From: Hyaloperonospora brassicae
Lineage: Eukaryota > Oomycota > Peronosporomycetes > Peronosporales > Peronosporaceae
DNA: 64,000 nt
Assembly: GCA_947650285.1 (NCBI GenBank)
Contig: CANTFL010000469.1
Coordinates: 1-64,000 of the forward strand
Reading direction: 5' to 3'
The stretch's first letter is position 1; each line of letters begins with the position of its first letter. A model generated the notes under the pieces. It ran no database searches, had not been told where the DNA came from, and saw nothing but the letters and a program-made list of their open reading frames with translations. The translations under genes and the position numbers were made by a program. Below are positions 21,941 to 32,887 of this stretch, one piece after another.

Positions 21941-23070
21941 GAGTACTTGTGCAAGTACGACGCTAGTCCAAGGAACTTCCTCAGTCTCTTAACATCGACT
22001 GGCACTGGCCGGTCGTTGATCGCCTTGATCTTTTCGGGATCAGGTCGTACGCCGTGTTTACCCTCGATGCACCCAAGGAATGGTATTTCGCTAGCCGCGA
22101 ATATATACGTTTTGAGGTTGGCATACGACTTATGCTTGCGCATAAGTTGAGGGACCTGACCAACGTGAGTTCTGTGAACTTCAACGTCCGTCTTTCCATC
22201 CATAGCCCGGCTATGGACGAACACATCGTCGAAGTAACTCGGTGCAAAGTCCCGCATCGGTCTCAACAGATTTGTGACACATTTATTGAATGTTGCAGGG
22301 GCATCACTCAGCCCCAGCGGCATCACTAGCCACTCCCACAGCATCCCGCTAGGGGTACTCACTGCCGTGAACGGGATGTCCCGTTCACGCATCAGGATCT
22401 GATAGAATCGATTTATCAGATCCATGGACGAAAAGATGGTACTCTTTGACATACCATCTATGATTACGTCCATCTTCTGTATCGGCGTCTGAGCCGGTAC
22501 CGTTGCAGCATTCAACTTGTTGAATGCGTGCACTATCCGCCATCCTCCTGTGGCCTTTCGCACACAGAAGGTCGGAGAGCTGTAAGAGGATGTTAATTCC
22601 CTCACATGGCCCGCTGCTAAGCGATCGGCAAAGAACTTATCTTTTACTAGTACTTGTTCATGAGGTAGTGGCCACTGATTCATGACACAGTACTTCGAGC
22701 CCGGTCTGAGCTCGATCTCGTGTCGAGTGCCTTTGTCCTTAGACAACTCGGAAGGTACGGATTCAGGGAATACATCCCTGAATTCGATCAAATCCTTATA
22801 CAAAGGTTTTGCCTGAAGCGACTCCCAGGATTGAGACGTGTATCGCTCGATCCAAGTCTTCTCATCGAGGACACTTTTGTCCATCGATGGACTGCTAAAA
22901 ACCCGTTCGCCCCCAGCAAATACTGATGCCGACCGAATATCGGCCACATACTCATCCTCTGTGACGAGTATGCAGATCTGCTTGACTTTGCCACTACGCA
23001 GATCACGCAAGAACCGTTTCAGTTCTAGCTTTGGCAACTGAGTTATCTCCGAAGTAAATTTCGGAGGCAC
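21829..23070 (-). pseudogene. Reverse transcriptase of A1
   Basis: A 413-codon frame with all RT blocks: HEIELRPGSKYCVMNQWPL, TFCVRKATGGWRIVHAFNKL, FSSMDLINRFYQILMRERDI, AVSTPSGMLWEWLVMPLGLS, and the catalytic Y-F-D-D at residues 279-282. The connection FLGCIEGKHGVRPDPEKIKA and LRKFLGLASYLHKY follows. It is cut from the protease frame by a TAG at 23,116 that C lacks, and from RNase H by the frameshift. The enzyme makes element cDNA in Gag particles. Confidence 0.8.
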
Positions 23071-23115
23071 AATCAGATCAAGCGTATAAGCCCCAACGCT
23101 TGATCCGTCATTAAC

Positions 23116-24225
23116 CTAGACGTTCAAAGTCTCGGTTTCTTCTTGGGAACTTGCTTCCACAGGTTGCTGAAGGCCTAATCCTTTGAGCAACTGACTTTGA
23201 GGAATTCCTTCCTCAAGTACGTGGGGACTTATTCCCTCGACGTCTTCTGACTGTGGCTGTGAAACCACAGTCAGGTACCGGTCCTCTACGGTCGATTCTC
23301 CAGTCGGCCTAGGATTTACATGTTGCCCCTCGAAGGCAACATGTTTCTTTTCTCTAAGATGCTGCCCGCTAGGCATGCATCCATGTCCCGGTCCATTCGA
23401 CTTATTCGAGTGGTGGACCTTCGACGCAGCCTGTACTTCTGTACAGCCGCCGGTAGCTTGCTCCACAGTGTAGTGATCAACTACACTGTGATCGTGTGCA
23501 GTCGTGCTAACGACCGTACCGCCAGTGAGGCCATCGCACTCACTCGCAGTACATCCACACGCTTGTGGACGCTTCAAGATGTTCAGTAGATGGCCATCTG
23601 ATGAACAAGCGGCAGGCATCTTCACGGATCGATGCTGCCAGCTCACCCTTGGCTCGTACTTTCCGAGCCAAGGTAATCTCAGGATGACATCAAATTTGTC
23701 ATCCAGATCCAGTTCGATGAAGTCATCATCGTACTGTTCGCCCTCCAACGTGTAGTGGATTCCTACTACACGTTTCTCAACGGTAATCGATGCGCCTGTT
23801 GCAAGGCGCACCGTCATCCTCGTGAGGGAAAGGTCGCACTCAACGAACTTGAGCCTACGACCCTCTAGTGACTGGCGGCGAACAAAGTTGCTCGACGCCC
23901 CACAGTCTACTAGGGCACGAAGCGACAAATCATTTGTCGCTTTCAACTTCAAGGTGATGAGTGAAACGTCATCACCAGGTGCAGAGAGACACAATATTTT
24001 TGTATCTGGAGAAACTTTCGTCAAGATATTTGCAAACTCTCTTGAGGTTGCTGGATCAGTAGGGCGCTCCGCCCCTACTGACCCGTCCATTTTTTGATGG
24101 TCCGTCTCGCTGTTGCGGCTTCGCAACAGCGCTGGACCCACGCCCATTGCCCTTTCTGGCAAATGGTCGTCCATTTCGCTCAGCACTGTTTGGTACTGGG
24201 CGTGGAGCACTACACTCGTATGCAA
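23116..24225 (-). CDS. Protease and pol spacer of A1
   Basis: A 369-codon frame overlapping gag by 170 bp in the +1 register. The protease active site is LRALVDCGASSNF at residues 103-114: Asp107-Cys-Gly-Ala, with Cys where Ser or Thr is usual. ILRLPWLGKYEP is the second protease strand. Residues 200-369 form a poorly conserved spacer. The overlap implies frameshifting between Gag and Pol, or separate initiation. Several inverted repeats lie in this frame. Confidence 0.7.
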   Translation of the reverse strand: MHTSVVLHAQYQTVLSEMDDHLPERAMGVGPALLRSRNSETDHQKMDGSVGAERPTDPATSREFANILTKVSPDTKILCLSAPGDDVSLITLKLKATNDLSLRALVDCGASSNFVRRQSLEGRRLKFVECDLSLTRMTVRLATGASITVEKRVVGIHYTLEGEQYDDDFIELDLDDKFDVILRLPWLGKYEPRVSWQHRSVKMPAACSSDGHLLNILKRPQACGCTASECDGLTGGTVVSTTAHDHSVVDHYTVEQATGGCTEVQAASKVHHSNKSNGPGHGCMPSGQHLREKKHVAFEGQHVNPRPTGESTVEDRYLTVVSQPQSEDVEGISPHVLEEGIPQSQLLKGLGLQQPVEASSQEETETLNV

Positions 24226-25228
24226 AGTGCCCTAGCCTCTGGCAGCGACTGCACCTCTGCATTCGCTTGTTGTTTGAAGAGCGAGGTCTCTTGCTATCAA
24301 CATTGCAGAGGTCCATTGGTTCTGGACCTCCGATCTCTTGTCGTCTCGGTGGACGATAAGAGTTTGAGCTAGCATGAGCCTGTCTCATGCTAAAGTCTTC
24401 CTGTTCCGCGGCTGATATCGCATCTTCCAGCGTATTCAGCTCAAGGCGGAACAGGTGGCTCCTGACAGGCCCTTCTGCGAGCCCTTGCATGAAGACCGTA
24501 ATCAACGTGTGTTCATGAACTGGGTTAGCAGTTATACTACTCGCAAGGAGTCGTATATGTTGAGCGTGAGCGTGCACATCACTCTTACCCTGCTTGAGTT
24601 TCAGTAGATATGAACGAGCTCTGAACTCAGCGCGTGGCGGCTCGAACATTTGTCTGAGCCGGGACTTGAAGTCATCTAGCGACCTTAACACATTTGGGTC
24701 GCTACTCTCGAGCCTCAGGGACGAAGTTTTGGCACGCCCGGCCAAGTGGGTTTGAGCAAACGTGAGTTTCATTTGCTCATCTTCGACGCGACGAGCCCTT
24801 AAGGCTCTGTCGAGTTCGACGAACCAGAGATACAGAGAGTCTTCCTCGACTCCTCTGTACTTGGAGATGTCAACCTTCATGACCTCGGGACGACGCGCAT
24901 GCGCCGTCCCGCCCACAGCAGCATGTAATTGCTGCTGTCTCAACAGCTCTGTCTGTTGAGCACCGAGTATTCTCAACTGCTCGGCCTGTTGAGAGCCTTG
25001 CTGGTGAAGTAAGGCTACTTTCTCCCTTTCGGCGACAAGTTCACTTTGAATGAACTTGGATATAGCGGCATGTTGTTGGTCTCGGTCTAGAGACTTCAAC
25101 ATGGCGCTAATGGCGAACTCGCCTGCGGTAGAACTCATTCGCTCTACCGCACCCCATTCGATGTCACTCAAATGGGTAACCCCTTCACGCGTGGCGTGAA
25201 AGGTCTCTTCATCATCCAACATGTTCAT
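24056..25228 (-). CDS. Gag of A1
   Basis: 390 codons from ATG to TAG-type end, uninterrupted. A long helical N-terminal half with a Gln-rich stretch (QQAEQLRILGAQQTELLRQQ) is followed by capsid-like sequence (YLWFVELDRALRARRVEDEQ, FEPPRAEFRARSYLL, VFMQGLAEGPVRSHLFRLEL). A CCHC knuckle C-x2-C-x4-H-x4-C at residues 326-339 (CSRCQRLGHFAYEC) precedes a basic tail. Gag builds the particle and packages RNA. A1 and A2 differ at one residue here (Ser versus Thr). Confidence 0.85.
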   Translation of the reverse strand: MNMLDDEETFHATREGVTHLSDIEWGAVERMSSTAGEFAISAMLKSLDRDQQHAAISKFIQSELVAEREKVALLHQQGSQQAEQLRILGAQQTELLRQQQLHAAVGGTAHARRPEVMKVDISKYRGVEEDSLYLWFVELDRALRARRVEDEQMKLTFAQTHLAGRAKTSSLRLESSDPNVLRSLDDFKSRLRQMFEPPRAEFRARSYLLKLKQGKSDVHAHAQHIRLLASSITANPVHEHTLITVFMQGLAEGPVRSHLFRLELNTLEDAISAAEQEDFSMRQAHASSNSYRPPRRQEIGGPEPMDLCNVDSKRPRSSNNKRMQRCSRCQRLGHFAYECSAPRPVPNSAERNGRPFARKGNGRGSSAVAKPQQRDGPSKNGRVSRGGAPY

Positions 25229-25252
25229 GTTAGATGTTGTGGTCCTTGGAAG

Positions 25253-25270
25253 GACTACAAAGTGCTACCA
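25253..25270 (-). other. Primer-binding site of A1
   Basis: Two bases inside the LTR, the minus strand reads TGGTAGCACTTTGTAGTC; its complement ends in CCA like a tRNA 3' end. The same site is present in A2 (32,868-32,885), B (34,687-34,704) and C (54,249-54,266). D has one change (50,728-50,745). Confidence 0.75.
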
Positions 25271-25272
25271 GG

Positions 25273-25689
25273 TGTAACGTGGCATACCCTTGCGTGAACT
25301 TAACGCAAGGGTATCGGTGCGCCCGACAGACGTACATAAGGCAATCGAGGAAGCGGTAGGTAAGACAGACACAAGCCCTGTCTTAGGGGAATATTGAATT
25401 GTTGTATTCATACAATTAAGTCTTTTAACTACTGTCTCTCTGTTTGACTTAACTAAATTATACTAATCTAACTGAATGTATGACGACGTCTCGTCACCAC
25501 TCATTGCGCGCGTCTTGCGGCGATTGGTGGGTTGATATCGTCAAGATATCAACCAATGAGCAGACTCTTTGGTCGACCCATCAATATCACCACTATTGGT
25601 GATATAATTAAGAGAATATTCAACCTAATATTCTCTATTGTCATTATCTCGAAAATGACAATTTCCATGTAACGGGCTGCCCTGTAACA
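25273..25689 (-). repeat. Shared middle LTR (5' LTR of A1, 3' LTR of A2)
   Basis: 417 bp. It carries all upper-LTR variants up to base 25,545 and all lower-LTR variants from 25,648 onward (ATCTCGAAAATG, CCCTGTAACA), plus one private base at 25,409. It is therefore a hybrid, with a crossover inside 25,545-25,648. Confidence 0.9.
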
Positions 25690-25703
25690 TCACCCCCCCA
25701 ACT
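25690..25703 (-). other. Polypurine tract of A2
   Basis: Identical to that of A1, against the middle LTR. Confidence 0.8.
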
Positions 25704-25724
25704 GATAATCACTGTGTGACTATC
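25704..25724. repeat. Inverted repeat between PPT and antisense ORF, A2
   Basis: Same 21-bp imperfect palindrome as in A1. Confidence 0.6.
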
Positions 25725-25818
25725 AAAAACATGGTGGCCACTCATTGGGCACAATTGGGACGTGGAGCACTAGTTGGGTCAGTTCCATTTACATTTTACC
25801 CGACCTCGCATAGTTAAC

Positions 25819-26553
25819 ATGTCTATGCGGGGTGGCTCAAGACACGCACAGCCCGGTGCTGTGCTAGCCTCTGCAGCAGACGACGAATCGTCTGCTGCTC
25901 GTTCTTCGCCTGCAGCAACATGTGCTGCAGATGCACGCGGTACCACACCGCGTGCGCATGATGACTCCGACCTTAAGGTCATCTATTCTGGCGGGTCAGA
26001 CGTGTCTGACTCGGAAAAGCCTTTGGAGGCATCGCGTTCACCTGCGGTGTCTCATTCATCCACGATACTGCCGGACGTACGGACTAGTGACATGCGTCAT
26101 AGTATGTTCGGCAGTAATGATGAGTTTGATGATGATTATGATTGCTCATCACCGCCATCAACTCGTGCTCCTTCGCACGAGCGACTTGACGATGGTGCAA
26201 GCCATCGTCATACTGACAACCGTGGTACCGACAAGGGTACCACTGCGAAGCGTGATGAGCTGAAGCCGTGGCGTTTTCCTGAACGGTTCATCAATGGCTT
26301 GTCTCACGAGACATGCCAACACCATCGAAAACCCTTATTCGATGCGACTGAGCTTCACGGCTTCGATCCCAGCGCGAGTAACTTTCGCGCTAAGAAAGAC
26401 TTTTATCTCGATGTTTTCCTTAGACATCGACGGTACAACGGCAATCGAAATCGTGACAAAAACTCGTTTTTGTCTGCGTGGAATGCGTTCGTCCAGAATG
26501 TGAACAATTTTGGACGAGATGTGTGGCTGCAGATACTTGAGGCGGTACGATAA
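25819..26553 (+). CDS. Antisense ORF of A2, N-terminal part
   Basis: Identical in sequence to the A1 antisense frame, including the indel that ends it. It therefore adds no independent evidence of selection, but it shows the tandem copy kept the region unchanged. Start chosen at the in-frame ATG 25,819 (ATG TCT ATG). Confidence 0.6.
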   Translation: MSMRGGSRHAQPGAVLASAADDESSAARSSPAATCAADARGTTPRAHDDSDLKVIYSGGSDVSDSEKPLEASRSPAVSHSSTILPDVRTSDMRHSMFGSNDEFDDDYDCSSPPSTRAPSHERLDDGASHRHTDNRGTDKGTTAKRDELKPWRFPERFINGLSHETCQHHRKPLFDATELHGFDPSASNFRAKKDFYLDVFLRHRRYNGNRNRDKNSFLSAWNAFVQNVNNFGRDVWLQILEAVR

Positions 26554-27295
26554 GTGTAAAAAGCGAACACCAACCGGTGCAAGGTACCGGTTGCACTGTT
26601 TGTCGAGCGAGGCAGATATTCCTTGCCTCACTTGGAGAGACCATTGTGCGAGTTGTGTTGACAACTCGCAACGTGCACATAGGGATGTGTATTCCCTAAG
26701 TTTGCGCTGGGGAAGGGCACACATCTCAGCTGAGATGCGTGACGCGATTGAAAAATTGCAATCCGTCTACAAGCGCCAACAGCGCGTCTTTACCGATGAG
26801 ACCCAGGACCAATCAGATAAGCCTCTTCATACTGGTGGACGAGACCAGGCATATCCATCATCAGCTGGGAGCCCCGCTCCCAGTTGTTCCAAGAGGATGG
26901 ATACCCCCGCCACTGGAAGAGGTAGCTCGTCCTTGATAGTGAATCGTCACGGTGATTCAAGATATGCTCTAGTAAAAAGAGTTGACCTCCGTGCGAGTAC
27001 ATCAAAGGAATTGGTGAAGGAGGAAAGACCTCCTCCAGAACCCCAGGCCCACCATCTCGACCCTTACGAGATGGATCGCGCAATCGCCGAATTTCGTGAT
27101 GATTTGAAGCACGAGAGGAACAGGCGTTACGACCTGTCTGATTCCTTGCGGGAGTACCGCAAGGAACACGAGACGGAGCATGCGAAGGACCGCGCTGAGT
27201 GTGCGTCTCGCAGCTGCAGGTCGAGCGCGACGTCCGCTCGCTCGTTGGCGAGCGGGGCACAGCTCGCGGAGAGATCCTTCGCTTTAACGGAGTGA
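26510..27295 (+). CDS. Antisense ORF of A2, C-terminal part
   Basis: Same 261-codon frame as in A1: four-cysteine motif near residues 30-49, linker, coiled coil at residues 180-228. It overlaps the A2 chromodomain on the opposite strand. Confidence 0.6.
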   Translation: MDEMCGCRYLRRYDKCKKRTPTGARYRLHCLSSEADIPCLTWRDHCASCVDNSQRAHRDVYSLSLRWGRAHISAEMRDAIEKLQSVYKRQQRVFTDETQDQSDKPLHTGGRDQAYPSSAGSPAPSCSKRMDTPATGRGSSSLIVNRHGDSRYALVKRVDLRASTSKELVKEERPPPEPQAHHLDPYEMDRAIAEFRDDLKHERNRRYDLSDSLREYRKEHETEHAKDRAECASRSCRSSATSARSLASGAQLAERSFALTE

Positions 27296-27341
27296 TCTCT
27301 GATGTGCGCGACCAGGTTGAACGTCTGGAGCGCGAGCGCAA
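26790..27341 (-). pseudogene. Chromodomain of A2
   Basis: Identical to the A1 chromodomain frame, with the same stop and one-base shift relative to integrase. Confidence 0.7.
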
Positions 27342-27417
27342 AAACCTGATAGAGTTTCTTAAACGTGGGGGCTATCTTCATCGGAAGAAGAAGGCTCGTA
27401 CTGACAGTATGACCTGA
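27199..27417 (+). CDS. Antisense coiled-coil extension, A2
   Basis: Same shifted coiled-coil frame as in A1. Confidence 0.45.
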   Translation: MCVSQLQVERDVRSLVGERGTARGEILRFNGVISDVRDQVERLERERKNLIEFLKRGGYLHRKKKARTDSMT

Positions 27418-28912
27418 GTCTCCCCACGTAAAACGTGGGATGCGTGCGTATCTTACGTGGCAATTCGATCGTGTATGCATTGCCTCTGCGGTGCAACACA
27501 CGAAATGAGCCAATGTATTTTGGCAGTAGTTTACTACTGCCTGCACTAGTGACTGCATGTCCAGGTAGGTTTGCCGTAGACAGTAGTACTAGGTCATTAA
27601 CCTTAACTGAAAGAACATTTGCTCTTCCATTCTTGCCTGCGTTTCGTTTCTTACGATCCACCGCATTTGCGATGGAGTCTTGCACGAAGCGGACTATCGC
27701 CTCTCGAGTCATCAAGAAGTTCTCTGCTAACTCTTTGTTTTGTCCTGTCAGTGCGCTTCGTGCGCACTGCTAAGGTATTCTTCTCTTTTTTGGCGAGGTT
27801 GTCTTCTTCCTCGCTGTAATTATCGTTGACGGTGCTGAATATACTAGCATCGTCATCATCATCCGAGTCAGTGATAGCGTCGCCAATATTATTGAGTTGA
27901 TTTTCTTCATCGATGTCGACATGATCGATATCGGCATCATACGTGACGACGTTAGCGTCGACACGTGATGAGCAAGAGCCAAAACGGTTTTTGCTCGAGC
28001 GAGTCGCTCCCCCCTTATCCAAAGGTCACACTCTAGAAGGGCGGGTACACGTGGGTGGCGTAAGCTATTCACGTAAAACGGTGTGTGCTGTGTGGAAGCA
28101 TGTACCGAATTATTGATGGCGAATTCCACCATGGGTAGGAATTCGCTCCAACTCGGAAACGAGTGGACATATCCTCGAAGGATCTCTTCGAGGACACGGT
28201 TTGCACGTTCCGTCTGACCATCTTAATCGGGATGGTCAGAAGTGGACAACGTCAACCGTGTTCCGAGAGTACGGAACACGGTTTGCCAAAATTCCGCCGT
28301 GAATCGAGGGTCACGGTCGGATACGAGTTCATGGGGTAACCCATGGAGTCTAAAGACCGTGTCGAGAAAGACACGAGCACAACCTTGAGCCTTGATCGAC
28401 TCAGGTACGGCAGCAAGATGGACCATCTTGCTGAACCGGTCAACAAACACAAGAATACCATTATTCTTGTGAGCGTCTTCGGGAAACCCGAAGACGAAGT
28501 CCATTGAAACGGACTGCCAGCACTCTGCCGGAACAGGCAGAGGTTGCAATGGTGCAAGAGATAAAGGACTAGGCTTCACCCGTTGACAAGCCTCGCAAGA
28601 ACGAATGTAAGTGCGCACAAGCTGATACTGGCGGAGCCAGTGAAAGTCCCGACTAACCGTAAGGTATGTCGTTTATCTCTTACGATGGTCACCTGTCGGG
28701 GCATCGTGACACATAGACATGATGAGCAAGCTCAAGTTGTTATGAGGGGGGACGGCGACACGATTAATGTTGCTCGAAACAATTGGAGAGTACAGCGAAC
28801 CGTCGCGTGTTGCGGAAGGAGAGCTGATCCGATGAGGAACGGTAAAGAGGTAAAACAGCTCTAACGATTTACGAGTTGAATTCAGCAGATATTCCGTTAG
28901 TCGCAGAATTTC
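27359..28912 (-). pseudogene. Integrase of A2
   Basis: Same sequence and same lesions as the A1 integrase (stops at 28,223 and 27,770). Confidence 0.75.
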
Positions 28913-29555
28913 CTAATCTTTCGCATAGGTCTTCGTTACGTCTCCGAGTAATGTTGAAGACGATACACTGGTTGTAAGTGTTGCAACAGTAAGCGTATCC
29001 TCACTGTTGGATTGTGCGTCCGGCTCGAAATCGTACCGGCGCGAAAGCGCATCAGCGACGACATTGAGTCGTCCTAGCTTATTTTCGACGTAAAAGTTAT
29101 ACTCCGCGAAGAAATACAGCCACCTCGCCATCCTTTGCGAGAGGTTGTGGGCTGTTTACGGCCGTGCGTAATGACGCATGGCCCGTATAGACGATGAACG
29201 GTCTATCTCCCAAGAGATAGACGTGAAACTTAGCCAGTGCGTACTTCATGGCAAGGAGTTTCTTGTCATGCACTGGGTAATTGCGCTCAGCTTCCTGCAG
29301 CTGGCTAGATTACTAGCAGATGACGCGCTCCGTGCCACCTGTCTCAAATTGCATCAACTTACAGCTGATCGCAAAATCGCTGGCATCACAGACCACATGA
29401 AATGGTCTGTCCTGATCTGCAATGGCCAAGATCGACGACTGCATCAAGCTCCGCTTGATACCTTCAAAGGAACGCTGGCACTTAGAGTTCCATGACCACT
29501 TGACATTTTCTTGAGTAAACAAGAAAGATGTACCGTCATTTCGGCGTAGTTGCAC
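28913..29555 (-). pseudogene. RNase H of A2
   Basis: As in A1, with the double stop at 29,313. It differs at 29,096, giving Asn where A1 has Lys (FAEYNFYV). C and D also have Asn, so A1 carries the derived base. Confidence 0.75.
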
Positions 29556-30685
29556 GAGTACTTGTGCAAGTACGACGCTAGTCCAAGGAACTTCCTCAGT
29601 CTCTTAACATCGACTGGCACTGGCCGGTCGTTGATCGCCTTGATCTTTTCGGGATCAGGTCGTACGCCGTGTTTACCCTCGATGCACCCAAGGAATGGTA
29701 TTTCGCTAGCCGCGAATATATACGTTTTGAGGTTGGCATACGACTTATGCTTGCGCATAAGTTGAGGGACCTGACCAACGTGAGTTCTGTGAACTTCAAC
29801 GTCCGTCTTTCCATCCATAGCCCGGCTATGGACGAACACATCGTCGAAGTAACTCGGTGCAAAGTCCCGCATCGGTCTCAACAGATTTGTGACACATTTA
29901 TTGAATGTTGCAGGGGCATCACTCAGCCCCAGCGGCATCACTAGCCACTCCCACAGCATCCCGCTAGGGGTACTCACTGCCGTGAACGGGATGTCCCGTT
30001 CACGCATCAGGATCTGATAGAATCGATTTATCAGATCCATGGACGAAAAGATGGTACTCTTTGACATACCATCTATGATTACGTCCATCTTCTGTATCGG
30101 CGTCTGAGCCGGTACCGTTGCAGCATTCAACTTGTTGAATGCGTGCACTATCCGCCATCCTCCTGTGGCCTTTCGCACACAGAAGGTCGGAGAGCTGTAA
30201 GAGGATGTTAATTCCCTCACATGGCCCGCTGCTAAGCGATCGGCAAAGAACTTATCTTTTACTAGTACTTGTTCATGAGGTAGTGGCCACTGATTCATGA
30301 CACAGTACTTCGAGCCCGGTCTGAGCTCGATCTCGTGTCGAGTGCCTTTGTCCTTAGACAACTCGGAAGGTACGGATTCAGGGAATACATCCCTGAATTC
30401 GATCAAATCCTTATACAAAGGTTTTGCCTGAAGCGACTCCCAGGATTGAGACGTGTATCGCTCGATCCAAGTCTTCTCATCGAGGACACTTTTGTCCATC
30501 GATGGACTGCTAAAAACCCGTTCGCCCCCAGCAAATACTGATGCCGACCGAATATCGGCCACATACTCATCCTCTGTGACGAGTATGCAGATCTGCTTGA
30601 CTTTGCCACTACGCAGATCACGCAAGAACCGTTTCAGTTCTAGCTTTGGCAACTGAGTTATCTCCGAAGTAAATTTCGGAGGCAC
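29444..30685 (-). pseudogene. Reverse transcriptase of A2
   Basis: 413 codons, no difference from A1 seen; same Y-F-D-D, same TAG upstream at 30,731, same frameshift into RNase H. Confidence 0.8.
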
Positions 30686-30730
30686 AATCAGATCAAGCGT
30701 ATAAGCCCCAACGCTTGATCCGTCATTAAC

Positions 30731-31840
30731 CTAGACGTTCAAAGTCTCGGTTTCTTCTTGGGAACTTGCTTCCACAGGTTGCTGAAGGCCTAATCCTTTG
30801 AGCAACTGACTTTGAGGAATTCCTTCCTCAAGTACGTGGGGACTTATTCCCTCGACGTCTTCTGACTGTGGCTGTGAAACCACAGTCAGGTACCGGTCCT
30901 CTACGGTCGATTCTCCAGTCGGCCTAGGATTTACATGTTGCCCCTCGAAGGCAACATGTTTCTTTTCTCTAAGATGCTGCCCGCTAGGCATGCATCCATG
31001 TCCCGGTCCATTCGACTTATTCGAGTGGTGGACCTTCGACGCAGCCTGTACTTCTGTACAGCCGCCGGTAGCTTGCTCCACAGTGTAGTGATCAACTACA
31101 CTGTGATCGTGTGCAGTCGTGCTAACGACCGTACCGCCAGTGAGGCCATCGCACTCACTCGCAGTACATCCACACGCTTGTGGACGCTTCAAGATGTTCA
31201 GTAGATGGCCATCTGATGAACAAGCGGCAGGCATCTTCACGGATCGATGCTGCCAGCTCACCCTTGGCTCGTACTTTCCGAGCCAAGGTAATCTCAGGAT
31301 GACATCAAATTTGTCATCCAGATCCAGTTCGATGAAGTCATCATCGTACTGTTCGCCCTCCAACGTGTAGTGGATTCCTACTACACGTTTCTCAACGGTA
31401 ATCGATGCGCCTGTTGCAAGGCGCACCGTCATCCTCGTGAGGGAAAGGTCGCACTCAACGAACTTGAGCCTACGACCCTCTAGTGACTGGCGGCGAACAA
31501 AGTTGCTCGACGCCCCACAGTCTACTAGGGCACGAAGCGACAAATCATTTGTCGCTTTCAACTTCAAGGTGATGAGTGAAACGTCATCACCAGGTGCAGA
31601 GAGACACAATATTTTTGTATCTGGAGAAACTTTCGTCAAGATATTTGCAAACTCTCTTGAGGTTGCTGGATCAGTAGGGCGCTCCGCCCCTACTGACCCG
31701 TCCATTTTTTGATGGTCCGTCTCGCTGTTGCGGCTTCGCAACAGCGCTGGACCCACGCCCATTGCCCTTTCTGGCAAATGGTCGTCCATTTCGCTCAGCA
31801 CTGTTTGGTACTGGGCGTGGAGCACTACACTCGTATGCAA
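30731..31840 (-). CDS. Protease and pol spacer of A2
   Basis: Same as A1, including Asp-Cys-Gly at the active site. Confidence 0.7.
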   Translation of the reverse strand: MHTSVVLHAQYQTVLSEMDDHLPERAMGVGPALLRSRNSETDHQKMDGSVGAERPTDPATSREFANILTKVSPDTKILCLSAPGDDVSLITLKLKATNDLSLRALVDCGASSNFVRRQSLEGRRLKFVECDLSLTRMTVRLATGASITVEKRVVGIHYTLEGEQYDDDFIELDLDDKFDVILRLPWLGKYEPRVSWQHRSVKMPAACSSDGHLLNILKRPQACGCTASECDGLTGGTVVSTTAHDHSVVDHYTVEQATGGCTEVQAASKVHHSNKSNGPGHGCMPSGQHLREKKHVAFEGQHVNPRPTGESTVEDRYLTVVSQPQSEDVEGISPHVLEEGIPQSQLLKGLGLQQPVEASSQEETETLNV

Positions 31841-32843
31841 AGTGCCCTAGCCTCTGGCAGCGACTGCACCTCTGCATTCGCTTGTTGTTTGAAGAGCGAG
31901 GTCTCTTGCTATCAACATTGCAGAGGTCCATTGGTTCTGGACCTCCGATCTCTTGTCGTCTCGGTGGACGATAAGAGTTTGAGCTAGCATGAGCCTGTCT
32001 CATGCTAAAGTCTTCCTGTTCCGCGGCTGATATCGCATCTTCCAGCGTATTCAGCTCAAGGCGGAACAGGTGGCTCCTGACAGGCCCTTCTGCGAGCCCT
32101 TGCATGAAGACCGTAATCAACGTGTGTTCATGAACTGGGTTAGCAGTTATACTACTCGCAAGGAGTCGTATATGTTGAGCGTGAGCGTGCACATCACTCT
32201 TACCCTGCTTGAGTTTCAGTAGATATGAACGAGCTCTGAACTCAGCGCGTGGCGGCTCGAACATTTGTCTGAGCCGGGTCTTGAAGTCATCTAGCGACCT
32301 TAACACATTTGGGTCGCTACTCTCGAGCCTCAGGGACGAAGTTTTGGCACGCCCGGCCAAGTGGGTTTGAGCAAACGTGAGTTTCATTTGCTCATCTTCG
32401 ACGCGACGAGCCCTTAAGGCTCTGTCGAGTTCGACGAACCAGAGATACAGAGAGTCTTCCTCGACTCCTCTGTACTTGGAGATGTCAACCTTCATGACCT
32501 CGGGACGACGCGCATGCGCCGTCCCGCCCACAGCAGCATGTAATTGCTGCTGTCTCAACAGCTCTGTCTGTTGAGCACCGAGTATTCTCAACTGCTCGGC
32601 CTGTTGAGAGCCTTGCTGGTGAAGTAAGGCTACTTTCTCCCTTTCGGCGACAAGTTCACTTTGAATGAACTTGGATATAGCGGCATGTTGTTGGTCTCGG
32701 TCTAGAGACTTCAACATGGCGCTAATGGCGAACTCGCCTGCGGTAGAACTCATTCGCTCTACCGCACCCCATTCGATGTCACTCAAATGGGTAACCCCTT
32801 CACGCGTGGCGTGAAAGGTCTCTTCATCATCCAACATGTTCAT
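31671..32843 (-). CDS. Gag of A2
   Basis: 390 codons, uninterrupted, with CCHC knuckle at residues 326-339. Thr replaces Ser in LDDFKTRLRQ; C has Ser like A1, so A2 carries the derived base. Confidence 0.85.
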   Translation of the reverse strand: MNMLDDEETFHATREGVTHLSDIEWGAVERMSSTAGEFAISAMLKSLDRDQQHAAISKFIQSELVAEREKVALLHQQGSQQAEQLRILGAQQTELLRQQQLHAAVGGTAHARRPEVMKVDISKYRGVEEDSLYLWFVELDRALRARRVEDEQMKLTFAQTHLAGRAKTSSLRLESSDPNVLRSLDDFKTRLRQMFEPPRAEFRARSYLLKLKQGKSDVHAHAQHIRLLASSITANPVHEHTLITVFMQGLAEGPVRSHLFRLELNTLEDAISAAEQEDFSMRQAHASSNSYRPPRRQEIGGPEPMDLCNVDSKRPRSSNNKRMQRCSRCQRLGHFAYECSAPRPVPNSAERNGRPFARKGNGRGSSAVAKPQQRDGPSKNGRVSRGGAPY

Positions 32844-32867
32844 GTTAGATGTTGTGGTCCTTGGAAG

Positions 32868-32885
32868 GACTACAAAGTGCTACCA
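32868..32885 (-). other. Primer-binding site of A2
   Basis: TGGTAGCACTTTGTAGTC on the minus strand, two bases from the upper LTR. Confidence 0.75.
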
Positions 32886-32887
32886 GG